Shown: one piece after another, positions 25,618 to 34,372 of the stretch
Layout: each line of letters opens with the position of its first letter
Position numbering within the stretch: position 1 is the first letter of the stretch
DNA from: Chloroflexi bacterium UBA6622
Lineage (GTDB): Bacteria > Chloroflexota > UBA11872
Assembly: GCA_002433065.1 (NCBI GenBank)
Contig: DJHK01000023.1
Location: forward strand, 50,308 to 109,142
Direction of reading: 5' to 3'
DNA length: 58,835 nt
Notes under the pieces: generated by a model
The model's database searches: none
What the model saw: the letters and a program-made list of their open reading frames with translations, nothing else
Told to the model about the DNA's origin: nothing
Translations under genes and position numbers: made by a program

Positions 25618-26708
25618 TGGTCGTTCGGGCAGCGCTCTGGATGGCCATGAGCCTATGGTTGCTTGCGGGGTGTGCTGATGCGGCACAGCCGTTACGTGTT
25701 GACCCAGCAAAGCCGTTCGACGTGGCTACGTTACCGCCCATCAGCCTGCCACGTGATGATGCGCCACATGACAACCTGACGGAGTGGTGGTACGTCACTG
25801 GGCATCTTCAGACAGAGGAGGGTCATCCCCTCGGATTTGAGTTCGTGGTTTTCGAGTCGATGCGTGAGGGCGCACCGACCGGGTACGCAGCGCACTTTGC
25901 AATCACAGATATTGGTCAGGGTGAATTTACCTACGCGGAGCGGACGGCGACGGGGCCGTCTGGGCCTCCGCCAGCTGAGTTGAATTTATGTGTGAGTGAG
26001 TGGTCGATTCGACGAATCCCAGGGGGTTTTTCGATCGTTGCCTCTTTGCCGGAGGCGGCGTTGCAGCTGGAACTTTTGCCAACGAAGCCAGCGGTCTTAC
26101 ACAACGAAACCGGGGTGCTTGATTTTTCGCCCTTCGGTTGGAGTTATTACTACTCCTATCCGCGTGTGGACGCCCGAGGTGTGTGGCTTAAGGAGGGCCT
26201 GACCCGTCCGGTTCAAGGCACCGCGTGGATTGATCACCAGTGGGGAGACTTTATTTCGGTGGGAACCGGCGGCTGGGACTGGTTCAGTGTCCAGTTAGCG
26301 GACGGGCGGGATTTTACGGCATCCGTGGTTCGTGATGACGCAGACAATATTGTGATGCAGTACGGAACTCTTGTTGATGAGGTGGGGGCCCCTCGGCATT
26401 TAACCGCTAGGGAATTCTCAATACAACCTACGGAGGCGTGGAGTAGTCCGCATACAGGTGCGACCTATCCATCGGGGTGGCGCATTGAAATTCCAGGCGA
26501 GGCGCTTCGCATGAACGTACAGCCGTTCCTTAAGGATCAGGAACTCGATACGCGAGCGAGTACGGGAGTGGTGTATTGGGAAGGAGCGGTCGAGGTTACA
26601 GACCAAGCGCAGCGAATTGGTCATGGATACGTGGAGTTGACGGGTTATGCGCCTGTTTCCCAGCTTCCGCCTGCGACCAACACGGTTGCCCCCGGTGGAT
26701 CTTGTTAA
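25617..26708 (+). CDS. Lipocalin-like/CrtC-AttH-type lipoprotein
   Basis: This protein of about 363 residues has a clean lipoprotein signal (lipobox LAGC) and a body resembling the carotenoid 1,2-hydratase/AttH lipocalin-type family: DNLTEWWYVTGHL near the N-terminus, FSYYYSYPR-type aromatic text, and WIDHQWGDF in the second half. Members bind or modify hydrophobic molecules; hydratase activity cannot be assumed. Translation is coupled to the MMPL transporter through TGATG. A simple reading is a periplasmic carrier or enzyme for the lipid moved by that transporter, which is inference. Confidence 0.82.
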   Translation: MVVRAALWMAMSLWLLAGCADAAQPLRVDPAKPFDVATLPPISLPRDDAPHDNLTEWWYVTGHLQTEEGHPLGFEFVVFESMREGAPTGYAAHFAITDIGQGEFTYAERTATGPSGPPPAELNLCVSEWSIRRIPGGFSIVASLPEAALQLELLPTKPAVLHNETGVLDFSPFGWSYYYSYPRVDARGVWLKEGLTRPVQGTAWIDHQWGDFISVGTGGWDWFSVQLADGRDFTASVVRDDADNIVMQYGTLVDEVGAPRHLTAREFSIQPTEAWSSPHTGATYPSGWRIEIPGEALRMNVQPFLKDQELDTRASTGVVYWEGAVEVTDQAQRIGHGYVELTGYAPVSQLPPATNTVAPGGSC

Positions 26709-26779
26709 TGCAAAACCGCTCCAGGTTTTGGCCGGGCACGTAGTATCACGCTGAAAAATGTTGTGATGGAGCCGAAGCT

Positions 26780-27847
26780 ATGACTGTGGGCAAGGCACGG
26801 ATTGGCGTGATAGGTGCTGGATGGTGGTCGACGTATACGCATATCCCGGGCCTCCTTAACAACCCTGACGCTGAGCTTGCAGGGATCTGTGACACGAATG
26901 ATTCGGCCCTCCGGCGTGTAGTTGAGGCGTTTCCCGAGGTTCCCATGTACGCAGATGTAGGTGAGATGCTTCAGGCGCAATCGCTGGATGGCGTGGTTGT
27001 ATCTATACCGCATGTGGCTCATCATCCGGTAGCAGTGCAGTGCCTTGATCACGGGCTCCATGTCATGGTTGAAAAGCCCCTGACGCTGACGGCTGCGGAT
27101 GCAAAGGATCTGGTGGATCGGGCGGAGGCTCAGGGCGTGCAGTTGATCGTTGGGTACCCGTGGAACTTCACTCGACTGGCTATTCGCGCTCGTGAGCTCC
27201 TGGTGTCAGGAGCGCTTGGTCGTATCGAGCACGTGCAATGCATGCAATCGTCGATGGTCGTCGAGTTTTATCGTGGGAATGATGCGGCATACCAGCCGAT
27301 CTTTGACTGGACAGTGGCTGGTCCTGGTGATGTATACGCACGCCCTGAACTCTCCGGGGGTGGTCAGGGTCATTTGCAGATCACTCACTCCTCAGGGTTG
27401 ATGTTCTTTGTGACCGACCTGCGCGTGGCGCGTGTTAGTGCGCTGATGAGTTCTTTGGATGTCCCAGTAGATGTGGTGAATGCAATGACGGTTGAATTTG
27501 ATGGCGGCGCGTTGGGTGTGATTGGTGGGACCGGGAATATTCCTGTCGGTGATGAAGGTGTTCTGACGGTTCACGTTTATTGCGAACACGGCTATGTCAT
27601 GCTGGATGCTATTCGAGGAACCTTGGGGGTGCATCGACATGAGGGACCGAACGAGGACCAGGTTGAAGAGGGTTATGAGTATCCGAGGTTTGACACCGCC
27701 AACAATTTGGTAGATGTCTGTCGTGGCCAGGCTGCGAACGGTTCACCCGGTGAAATTGGGCTGCGGTCGGTCGAGATGCTTGATGCGGCTTACCGGTCGG
27801 CGGATCGAGGCGGGGTGATGGTTGAGGTTAGAGAACTGTATGTCTGA
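26780..27847 (+). CDS. Gfo/Idh/MocA-family NAD(P) oxidoreductase
   Basis: This 355-residue protein has an N-terminal Rossmann domain (IGVIGAGWWSTYTHIPGLL) and the conserved lysine-proline motif VMVEKPLTLT (E-K-P, residue about 98), followed by the alpha/beta C-terminal domain of this family. Such enzymes oxidise or reduce sugars, inositols and related polyols. The expected HD-type histidine region is replaced by text with GHLQITHSSG. Substrate is unknown. Its stop overlaps the following small gene by eight bases. Confidence 0.9.
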   Translation: MTVGKARIGVIGAGWWSTYTHIPGLLNNPDAELAGICDTNDSALRRVVEAFPEVPMYADVGEMLQAQSLDGVVVSIPHVAHHPVAVQCLDHGLHVMVEKPLTLTAADAKDLVDRAEAQGVQLIVGYPWNFTRLAIRARELLVSGALGRIEHVQCMQSSMVVEFYRGNDAAYQPIFDWTVAGPGDVYARPELSGGGQGHLQITHSSGLMFFVTDLRVARVSALMSSLDVPVDVVNAMTVEFDGGALGVIGGTGNIPVGDEGVLTVHVYCEHGYVMLDAIRGTLGVHRHEGPNEDQVEEGYEYPRFDTANNLVDVCRGQAANGSPGEIGLRSVEMLDAAYRSADRGGVMVEVRELYV

Positions 27848-28175
27848 AACGATCGGTTCGGGAGACAAGGCGGAGGAATCCTCGATGTTAATTGTGGCGC
27901 CGGAAGCTGCTCTGGCGTTACGAGCGGCGCTTGATGGGGATCGGGCATCGGATGAGCTTGCGATTCGTATCTCCTTTGATGCTGGTGGCCGGATGCACAT
28001 GGCGCCCAGTGACATCCAAAAAGGTGACAAGAAGGTGTTTTTTGACAACCGGGTTATTCTGGTGGCGGCGCCCGAAGTGTCTGAGGTTCTAGCTGGCCAC
28101 ACGCTATTAATTCGCAAGTCAAATGCCGGTTCCACGTTTGCCTTGCGGCGCACGTCGGGTGGTCAGGCTGACTAG
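27840..28175 (+). CDS. A-type iron-sulfur carrier-like (HesB/IscA fold) protein without cysteine
   Basis: This 111-residue protein resembles the HesB/IscA fold: LIVAPEAALALRAAL, LAIRISFDAGG, VFFDNRVILVAAPEVSEVL and AGSTFALRR line up with the beta-strands of A-type carriers. None of the three cluster-binding cysteines is present; there is no cysteine at all. It therefore cannot hold an FeS cluster in the usual way and may have a different role. The ATG at 27840 overlaps the Gfo/Idh/MocA gene, so the two are translated together. The fold call is by eye and moderate. Confidence 0.6.
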   Translation: MSETIGSGDKAEESSMLIVAPEAALALRAALDGDRASDELAIRISFDAGGRMHMAPSDIQKGDKKVFFDNRVILVAAPEVSEVLAGHTLLIRKSNAGSTFALRRTSGGQAD

Positions 28176-28792
28176 GTGGCTGAGGCGTGTATGTGCGCTG
28201 AAACAAGCTGGTCGAGTTGCTCGTCGGTTATCGGGCCAATCCAGCGAGCGACGAGCACACCGCGGGTGTTAATGATGAAGGTTTCAGGGAGACCTGTGAC
28301 CCCGTATTCAACGGGGATTTCCCGTGTGGTGTCTTCGGCGTTGAGGTACGTCACCCCGACCTCATTTAGGAACTGGGTAGCTGAGGACGGATCATCCCAG
28401 ACATCAATCCCAAGAACGGTAACCCCACGCTCTTCCAATCGATCAGCGGCTCGTTGTAATACCGGTGCTTCGATTCGGCACGGTGGGCACCACGACGCCC
28501 AGAAGTTTAAGATGACCACCCGGCCGCGAAAGTCGGAAAGTTGTAGGCGCTGGTCGTCGAACGACGTCAGGTTGAAGTCGGGAGCCGGTCGAAGTTTCAC
28601 GTTGGCTTGTTGGCCTGTTGAGATTATTCCGAGGCTGTCCGGTCCACTGCTGCCGCGCATGACCAGCGCAATAACCATGATGAGAGCCACGAGCGCACTG
28701 ACCCCTACTACCGCGATCGCTATTTCAGGCGGTGACAGACGGGGTGGGCTGGACGTTGGGTCACTTTGTGGATTTAGGGTTTCGCTCGTCAT
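28172..28792 (-). CDS. ResA/CcmG-like membrane-anchored thioredoxin
   Basis: This 206-residue protein has one N-terminal membrane segment (about 24-45) and an outward-facing thioredoxin domain with the active site WCPPC (102-105) and cis-proline GLPETF. It would reduce the CxxCH cysteines of apocytochromes before heme attachment, as CcmG and ResA do. The genes it would serve (act and ccm) are in this window, and no ccmG or ccmH is seen beside them. It is convergent, overlapping the cysteine-less A-type gene by four bases, and divergent from the second thioredoxin. Confidence 0.9.
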   Translation of the reverse strand: MTSETLNPQSDPTSSPPRLSPPEIAIAVVGVSALVALIMVIALVMRGSSGPDSLGIISTGQQANVKLRPAPDFNLTSFDDQRLQLSDFRGRVVILNFWASWCPPCRIEAPVLQRAADRLEERGVTVLGIDVWDDPSSATQFLNEVGVTYLNAEDTTREIPVEYGVTGLPETFIINTRGVLVARWIGPITDEQLDQLVSAHIHASAT

Positions 28793-28902
28793 CAGGTCCT
28801 CTACTGGTATATGGGGAGCATAGCGTTGGGGTTTGTCTTCGGGACAGGAATGCTGTTGCTTGATAGAGCGCGGAGTAGGGTTATGGTTGTTTTCGGGGGT
28901 TC

Positions 28903-29559
28903 GTGACGGTGGTGCGAAGAGGTTCTGACGGAACGAATCGGCGACAGGCTCTCAGGAAGGGAGGACTTGTTGCTGTCGGTGCGTTGGGGGCAGCTTGTAG
29001 CGGACCACAATTGTTCGCTGCACCTGAGTCAAAGTCCTTGAACTCACAGTCTTTACCGATAGCTGAAAATGTACGGCGTTCGGTTGGTGACGGTCGGGCT
29101 GCGGACTTCACATTAGAGGCGTATCAGGGGGCCGATGTGCTTGGTGCGGCTGTGGTTCGTTTCAGCCATGTTTTGAATGCCGGGCGACCTGTGGTTCTGA
29201 ATTTTTGGGCAGGCCAATGTGCGCCCTGTCGGTTTGAAATGCCGGATCTTCAACAAATATATGAGGCCACCCGGCAACGTGCGTTATTTGTGGGAGTGGA
29301 TATCGGTCCGTTTGTTGGCCTCGGTTCTATAAAAGAAGGACGGGCATTGGTTTCCGAACTCGGCGTGACGTACCCGGTGGGTACAAGTCGGGAAGCAGAG
29401 GTCGTGCGTGAATATCGGGTGTTGGGTATGCCAACTACTGTATTTATTACGCCATCTGCAGAAATTGTTCGGCATTGGACGGGGATATTATCCGCTGCTA
29501 CTACACGAGAACTGGTTGACGAGTTAGTCGATGTCTCCAAGGCCGGAGGCAGTGCATGA
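28903..29559 (+). CDS. TAT-exported TlpA-like thioredoxin lipoprotein
   Basis: This 218-residue protein has a twin-arginine signal (TNRRQALRKGG), then a hydrophobic stretch to GAAC (Cys32) suggesting lipidation, then a thioredoxin-fold domain with active site QCAPC (C105-C108) and cis-proline GMPTTV. Export by TAT is unusual for a thioredoxin and implies folding in the cytoplasm. Its stop overlaps the ccdA start as ATGA, so CcdA is its probable electron source. Either cytochrome c maturation or another envelope thiol pathway is possible. Confidence 0.86.
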   Translation: MTVVRRGSDGTNRRQALRKGGLVAVGALGAACSGPQLFAAPESKSLNSQSLPIAENVRRSVGDGRAADFTLEAYQGADVLGAAVVRFSHVLNAGRPVVLNFWAGQCAPCRFEMPDLQQIYEATRQRALFVGVDIGPFVGLGSIKEGRALVSELGVTYPVGTSREAEVVREYRVLGMPTTVFITPSAEIVRHWTGILSAATTRELVDELVDVSKAGGSA

Positions 29560-30413
29560 AAAGTATCCCCGATGCCAAAACTCCTTCGGCCGACTCAAGC
29601 CGTGTACAGGTGCGGATAGTTGTTGGATACGGAGGGCCGGCGGTTCTGGTTGCGGTACTCATTGGTTTGATGATCGCGTTCCAGACGAATGCCGAGATCG
29701 CGATGTCTGGATTTGCCCAATCGTTGCCAATCGGATTTGCAGCAGCAGCCGGGATGGTGGCAACGGTCAATCCATGCGGGTTCTTCATCCTGCCTGGGTA
29801 TGTGGCATATCAACTGGGAACTCAGGAGGCTGGATATTCTGACGTGGCTGTGTTTTTCAAGTTGCTTCGGGCGCTGAGCGTGGGCGTCATGGCCACCCTG
29901 GGCTTTGTTTTTATGTTCTCGATGGTTGGTCTTGTTGTTGCCGGTGGCGGAAGTTTTCTTGGTTGGCTATTTCCGTACTTCGGGTTGCTTGTCGGTGTGG
30001 GCATGATCATTTTCGGGGCCTATTTGTTAGTCACTGGGCGCTATGTTGGGGTGCTGGCTGCCAGTCGTCTGCAGGTTAATCATCGTCGTGGTCTCCGCAA
30101 CGCATTTATCTTTGGTGTTGGTTACGGCATAGGTTCTCTTGGCTGCACTCTGCCAATATTTCTGGTTGTTGTTGGAGGGTCTCTCGCCACGGGGAATTTT
30201 GTGGCCTCGCTGGGTCAATTTTTAGCCTTCGGGGTTGGCATGGGCGCCGTCGTGATTGCTATTACTGTGGGAGCCGTGCTGGTTCGAGACGTCGTGTTTC
30301 GATTTCTTGGGACGTTAATGCCGTACGTGTATCGTACGGGGGCGCTGTTTCTGGTTGGTGCTGGGGCGTATGTGGTCTATTTTTGGGTGTTTTTTTCCGG
30401 CTTGAATATGTAG
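29556..30413 (+). CDS. ccdA: CcdA/DsbD-type transmembrane thiol electron carrier
   Basis: This 285-residue membrane protein passes electrons from cytoplasmic thioredoxin to outer thiol proteins. The paired cysteines lie in VNPCGFFILPGY (C74) and SLGCTLPIF (C197), each in a membrane helix with the proline characteristic of the family. An N-terminal helix precedes the core. It is coupled to the TAT thioredoxin by ATGA. It probably supplies both that protein and the ResA-like protein that is transcribed divergently. Confidence 0.9.
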   Translation: MKSIPDAKTPSADSSRVQVRIVVGYGGPAVLVAVLIGLMIAFQTNAEIAMSGFAQSLPIGFAAAAGMVATVNPCGFFILPGYVAYQLGTQEAGYSDVAVFFKLLRALSVGVMATLGFVFMFSMVGLVVAGGGSFLGWLFPYFGLLVGVGMIIFGAYLLVTGRYVGVLAASRLQVNHRRGLRNAFIFGVGYGIGSLGCTLPIFLVVVGGSLATGNFVASLGQFLAFGVGMGAVVIAITVGAVLVRDVVFRFLGTLMPYVYRTGALFLVGAGAYVVYFWVFFSGLNM

Positions 30414-30555
30414 GGCATGGTCTTTCAGGGAATGGCAGTCACTCATTGATGTATACGTGTTGTTTGCTTTGTAGCGTCCCGGGGCGTCGGACGAATCCAG
30501 TGTTCCATGCGGTTGTTGAGTTTGAAGCTGTCCGCTGGGGTTGGTTGGGGTGTCG

Positions 30556-31086
30556 ATGATTCGCAGAATCCTCGAGTATCCGGATCCTGTGCTCCGCCGA
30601 GTGGCTGATCCTGTTGTAGAGGTGACCCCGGCGATTGAAGCCCTAGTTGAGGATATGTTCAGCACGATGCATGAGAACTTAGGTGTGGGCCTGGCGGCGC
30701 CACAGGTGGGGGAGTCCATCCGTCTAGTCGTAATCGAACTTCCGTCGAACGAGAATGATCCGCAGGCTGGGACTCGTTACGTGTTTATCAATCCCTTACT
30801 TGGCGTGCTTGGCCAACGTCGCGATATGTTTGAGGGGTGCTTATCGCTACCGGGATTTCGTGCAGAGGTCAACAGGGCTGAGAGCGCGACTATTACGTAT
30901 ACAAATCTTCTGGGGGAGTCGGAATCTTTAGAGGCTACTGGCCTTCTGGCGCAGGCGATTCAACATGAGTTGGACCATTTAGAGGGAGTTCTTTTTTTTG
31001 ACCATCTAGCTTCGCTTAGCGATTTGGAGCAGATCCCTCCTGATGGTCTGGATTGGACATTACCCGAGGAAGATGAGGCTGTTTAG
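30556..31086 (+). CDS. def: Peptide deformylase
   Basis: This 176-residue enzyme removes the formyl group from nascent proteins. All three motifs are intact: GVGLAAPQVG at 43-52, EGCLSLPG at 93-100 (metal ligand C95) and QHELDHLEG at 136-144 (H137, E138, H141). The ATG at 30556 gives the usual MIRRILEYPDPVLR N-terminus with GGGG five bases upstream. It is convergent with the moaB-like gene, overlapping by four bases. Confidence 0.95.
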   Translation: MIRRILEYPDPVLRRVADPVVEVTPAIEALVEDMFSTMHENLGVGLAAPQVGESIRLVVIELPSNENDPQAGTRYVFINPLLGVLGQRRDMFEGCLSLPGFRAEVNRAESATITYTNLLGESESLEATGLLAQAIQHELDHLEGVLFFDHLASLSDLEQIPPDGLDWTLPEEDEAV

Positions 31087-31631
31087 CGCGAGACCTCTCG
31101 GACCAGGTGAGGTAGTTCCGGAATCAGAAGGCCATTTAGTGCTAATTCGACGGCCGCTGTGGATCCCGGAGAGCACACCACAAGGGCTTGTTTTAGTTTG
31201 CCGGCTATAGCACGAGACAAGATTGAAGCCGGTCCGATTTGCTCCCAACTCGCGCGCCGAAACCACTCACCATAGCCATCCAGTACTTTATCGAGCATTG
31301 GCGTTACGGTGTCTACCGTGATGTCACGGTCTCCCAGGCCGGTGCCTCCTGTGCAGAAAATGAATTTGCTCCCGAGTTCGATAGCTGTCTCAAGGGCGGC
31401 ACGTATTTCGATGGCTTCGTTTCGAATCAGTGCTTGGTGAATGACATTGTGGCCACCGTCTTTGATCAGCCTGGAGGCTGTTTGGCCTGATCGGTCGGTG
31501 CGTTCATTTCTACTGTCCGTGATGACGATTACTGCGCTGGGAACGGGCCCAATATGTTGGGCCTCGTGTCGATGCTCCTCCGTGGAGGCGGAGTCCCCGT
31601 GGTTATGGCTATTCACGCTGCAATGACTCAT
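31083..31631 (-). CDS. moaB: MoaB/MogA-type molybdopterin protein with histidine-rich N-terminus
   Basis: This 182-residue protein belongs to the MoaB/MogA family, acting in molybdopterin adenylylation or a related step. The core shows TGGTGLGDRDITVDTV and later ASILSRAIAGK and VVCSPGS. The first 26 residues are unusual: they hold six histidines and one cysteine (SHCSVNSHNHG, EHRHEAQH) and may bind metal, perhaps zinc, copper or nickel. It is divergent from moaD and moaE. MoaB is used here instead of MogA as a family label; function between the two cannot be separated by eye. Confidence 0.88.
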   Translation of the reverse strand: MSHCSVNSHNHGDSASTEEHRHEAQHIGPVPSAVIVITDSRNERTDRSGQTASRLIKDGGHNVIHQALIRNEAIEIRAALETAIELGSKFIFCTGGTGLGDRDITVDTVTPMLDKVLDGYGEWFRRASWEQIGPASILSRAIAGKLKQALVVCSPGSTAAVELALNGLLIPELPHLVREVSR

Positions 31632-31724
31632 GTGGTGGGAGACGTGTTGGAATCATACCGGCGTGAGCGGGTGGTGTTGGTAGGCTCATGGCATGGCAAA
31701 AGACGAAATGGTTTATGACGGCTT

Positions 31725-31997
31725 GTGGAATTGATAAAAGAACCGCCGGTGATTTGTGTCACCGTACTCTTTTTTGCGTCAATTGCAGATGTGATGGGTG
31801 CCCGAAGTCGTACGGTTTGTCTGCGCGAACCCGTGACAATCGCTGACGTGGTGGCTGCCCTGGTCGACGAAGTTTCAGATCTTAGGCCTCGGGTGCCTCA
31901 TGTCTCGTTCGCAATCAACGGTCAGTTTGTCACCCAAGACAGTCCGGTCGCTGACAGGGATGAGGTGGCCTTTATTCCGCCGGTGTCCGGCGGATGA
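31725..31997 (+). CDS. moaD: Molybdopterin synthase small subunit MoaD
   Basis: This ubiquitin-fold protein of about 90 residues ends with the Gly-Gly tail (VSGG) that becomes a thiocarboxylate and donates sulfur to molybdopterin. The hydrophobic first strand VTVLFFASIADVMG and the ending DRDEVAFIPPVSGG are typical. A GTG at 31725 is used; a GTG at 31752 also fits and gives a shorter N-terminus. It overlaps moaE as ATGA. Confidence 0.92.
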   Translation: MELIKEPPVICVTVLFFASIADVMGARSRTVCLREPVTIADVVAALVDEVSDLRPRVPHVSFAINGQFVTQDSPVADRDEVAFIPPVSGG

Positions 31998-32422
31998 TTG
32001 TCGAGTTAACCGTTGAAGAGATCGACGTGTCACGTTTGATCCGTCACGTTACCAGGCCAGGCAATGGAGCGGTGTGCACGTTTCATGGAGTGGTTCGCGA
32101 CAATGCCGATGGTAGGGCTGTTACAAAGTTGTATTACGAAGCCTACGAGTCCATGGCTTTGCAGCAAATGCAGTCTCTCGTGGAGGGCACGGTTGACCGA
32201 TGGCCCTTGGATGATGTGGCTCTCGTACACAGAACTGGCGAACTTCAGATTGGTGAGGCGAGCGTAGTGATTGCAGTTGGGTCGCCCCATCGCGCTGCGG
32301 CATTTGAGGCGTGTCGGCACATCATTGACACGTTGAAGACTACGGTGCCTATATGGAAGCGAGAGTTCTTTGATGACGGTTCGGTTTGGGTCGAGCCTAT
32401 GCCACGTTCGTCAACGGATTGA
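31994..32422 (+). CDS. moaE: Molybdopterin synthase large subunit MoaE
   Basis: This 142-residue catalytic subunit of molybdopterin synthase carries the family signatures FHGVVRDN, YEAY, HRTGELQIGE (79-88), SPHRAAAFEACRHIID (97-112) and the catalytic lysines in LKTTVPIWKRE (K115, K122). It forms a heterotetramer with MoaD. Overlap with moaD supports co-translation. No molybdoenzyme other than the cofactor-free ActB1 is seen in the window, so the cofactor serves enzymes elsewhere. Confidence 0.95.
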   Translation: MIVELTVEEIDVSRLIRHVTRPGNGAVCTFHGVVRDNADGRAVTKLYYEAYESMALQQMQSLVEGTVDRWPLDDVALVHRTGELQIGEASVVIAVGSPHRAAAFEACRHIIDTLKTTVPIWKREFFDDGSVWVEPMPRSSTD

Positions 32423-32509
32423 ACTGTGGCTTAGGAGTCCAGCATTTGGCTGTCTTTTTGTGTGCGTGTTCTCCATTCCCGCGCGATGTCGACCGGCTAT
32501 CTGTGTGAA

Positions 32510-34372
32510 CTAGATGGGGTTTGGGAATCCCATGGCGATAGCAAACTCTTCCTGGAAGTCTTCGACCGCCGAAAGCTCAACGTAATCAACCTGGGCAGGG
32601 AGGTCGATTGCGCGGACTCTGGATGTTAGCGATAGGAGGCACATGCGGGATCCATGTCCCGCCGCGTTTCCCACGGCTTTAATTGCGTCGGGTCCAACAT
32701 CGGGTACAAGGCCGATGGCGATCGCTCCGCCCGGGTCGATGTAACTCCCAAACGCTCCGGCCAGAATGATTTCGTCTAGGTCCTCGACATTGAGTCCAGC
32801 GTGCTGCATCAGGACGTTGACACCGCATCGAATGCTGCCTTTTGCTAGCTGGAGTTGTCGAATGTCCTGAGCGTGCAAGTGGATCGCCTGTTCGGGTTGG
32901 TCTTTCGACTCATGAAGGATAAAAGCGCCGCCGGTTTCATCAGGGACGATCCGTTCTGCGAGTCCCGGGTCGATGTCTTTAGCTTCATCGGCGGTGAGAA
33001 GACGTCCGGAAGGTGCGATTAGTCCGATTCGCAACAGTTCGGCGACCGCGTCGACAAGGCCGGATCCACATATTCCCAGTGGTTCTGCGTTGTCGATCAC
33101 GTCGATGTCAACCGAACCGTTGCTGACGTGTACGCGTTCGATAGCTCCGGAAGCTGCTCGCATGCCCTGGGTGATCTCGGCGCCTTCAAATGCTGGTCCT
33201 GCCGGGGCCGCGGTAGCAAAGAGGTTCTTACCTTTTTGGAGGACGATCTCACCGTTCGTTCCAACATCTATGGCCACGACATTGCCGTCTCGACGGCCGA
33301 GATTCGTGCTGAGCATCAATGCAACGATGTCACCGCCTACGTAACTCGCCACGTTCGGCGCAACCCAGACATTTGCTGAGGACAGCACAGGCAATCCGAG
33401 CTCTCCAGCGGTTGCTGATACGGGGTCAACTATGGTTGGAACGAACGGCGAATAGGAGATACGTGAAGGGTCTATGCCTAGGAGCAGGTGCTCCATTACC
33501 GTGTTCCCTACAAAGGTCAATTCATAAACTTCGTGGGCAGCCACGCTGGTTCTGGCGAGACAGTCGTTGATAATGGTAGTTATGGTTGATCGAACTGCTT
33601 CGGTGAGTCGATCGACCCATTCCGAACCCCGCATCGTGACACTCATTCGGCTAATAACATCGCCCCCGTAGACATGTTGGTCGTTGAGGCCAGACGCTAC
33701 GGCGATCTCGTCGCCGGTGACTAGGTCCATTAATGCTCCAACGACGGTTGTTGTGCCGATGTCGAACGCCATGCCAAACATTCGCTCTGTTGTGTTTCCG
33801 GCCTCGACCGAGACGATTTGGTTCCCAGCAATAACGACGGTGACGCCGTCATCAACTGACTCTCCAAGCTCAGCGAGGTTTTGAAGGGCTTCAAGGGTGG
33901 GATCGATGTCACCAGCGACTGCGGCTAATTCGTCTTGGATGCGTGACCAATCGGCAGTTTGGTTATGCAACGTTGCTGGAGCTGGTTTTACATAAATCTT
34001 TTGCACTTCAGGGTCTAGCCGAATCTTTCCAAGGCCTGAGCTCTCCACGACTCGGATAGGCCGAACTCCAACGGGGTGAGTGTAGATCGCGTCTTCACTT
34101 ACGGGGTGTTGACAGGCGAGGCGCCAGCCGTGTGCGAGTTGTTGATCTGAGAGTCTTCGTCGGTCGTGTGCATTTGGTATTGGCACTTGAGTGTTTCGGA
34201 CTAGCACCCTGCAGGTGCCACAGGTTCCTTTGCCGGAACAGACAGTCTCTACCGGTATGTCGTTCCCCTGGGCTGCATCAAGGATCGTCGTGCCTTCCGG
34301 GCAGGCGATCTTGCAGTCCTCAGGCAGAAATTTGGAGTGAACAGTGATGCTTGTGGTGATGCTGGACTCCAA
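32510..34372 (-). CDS. ASKHA-domain 2Fe-2S protein, probable reductive activator of corrinoid proteins (RACo-like)
   Basis: This 620-residue protein has an N-terminal plant-type ferredoxin domain with ligands C45, C51, C54 and C87 (CSGKGTCGTC, RLAC). A linker and a C-terminal actin-like ATPase domain of the DUF4445 type follow, with phosphate loops FDIGTTTVVGA and IDVGTNGEIV. Known relatives use ATP to re-reduce inactive cob(II)alamin on corrinoid methyltransferase systems. Here that fits the cobalamin import genes and the methyltransferase-like gene at 48 kb. The only sensible start is TTG 34372; it and its ribosome-binding site lie in a hairpin described separately. The gene is divergent from nuoB. 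Confidence 0.88.
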   Translation of the reverse strand: MESSITTSITVHSKFLPEDCKIACPEGTTILDAAQGNDIPVETVCSGKGTCGTCRVLVRNTQVPIPNAHDRRRLSDQQLAHGWRLACQHPVSEDAIYTHPVGVRPIRVVESSGLGKIRLDPEVQKIYVKPAPATLHNQTADWSRIQDELAAVAGDIDPTLEALQNLAELGESVDDGVTVVIAGNQIVSVEAGNTTERMFGMAFDIGTTTVVGALMDLVTGDEIAVASGLNDQHVYGGDVISRMSVTMRGSEWVDRLTEAVRSTITTIINDCLARTSVAAHEVYELTFVGNTVMEHLLLGIDPSRISYSPFVPTIVDPVSATAGELGLPVLSSANVWVAPNVASYVGGDIVALMLSTNLGRRDGNVVAIDVGTNGEIVLQKGKNLFATAAPAGPAFEGAEITQGMRAASGAIERVHVSNGSVDIDVIDNAEPLGICGSGLVDAVAELLRIGLIAPSGRLLTADEAKDIDPGLAERIVPDETGGAFILHESKDQPEQAIHLHAQDIRQLQLAKGSIRCGVNVLMQHAGLNVEDLDEIILAGAFGSYIDPGGAIAIGLVPDVGPDAIKAVGNAAGHGSRMCLLSLTSRVRAIDLPAQVDYVELSAVEDFQEEFAIAMGFPNPI

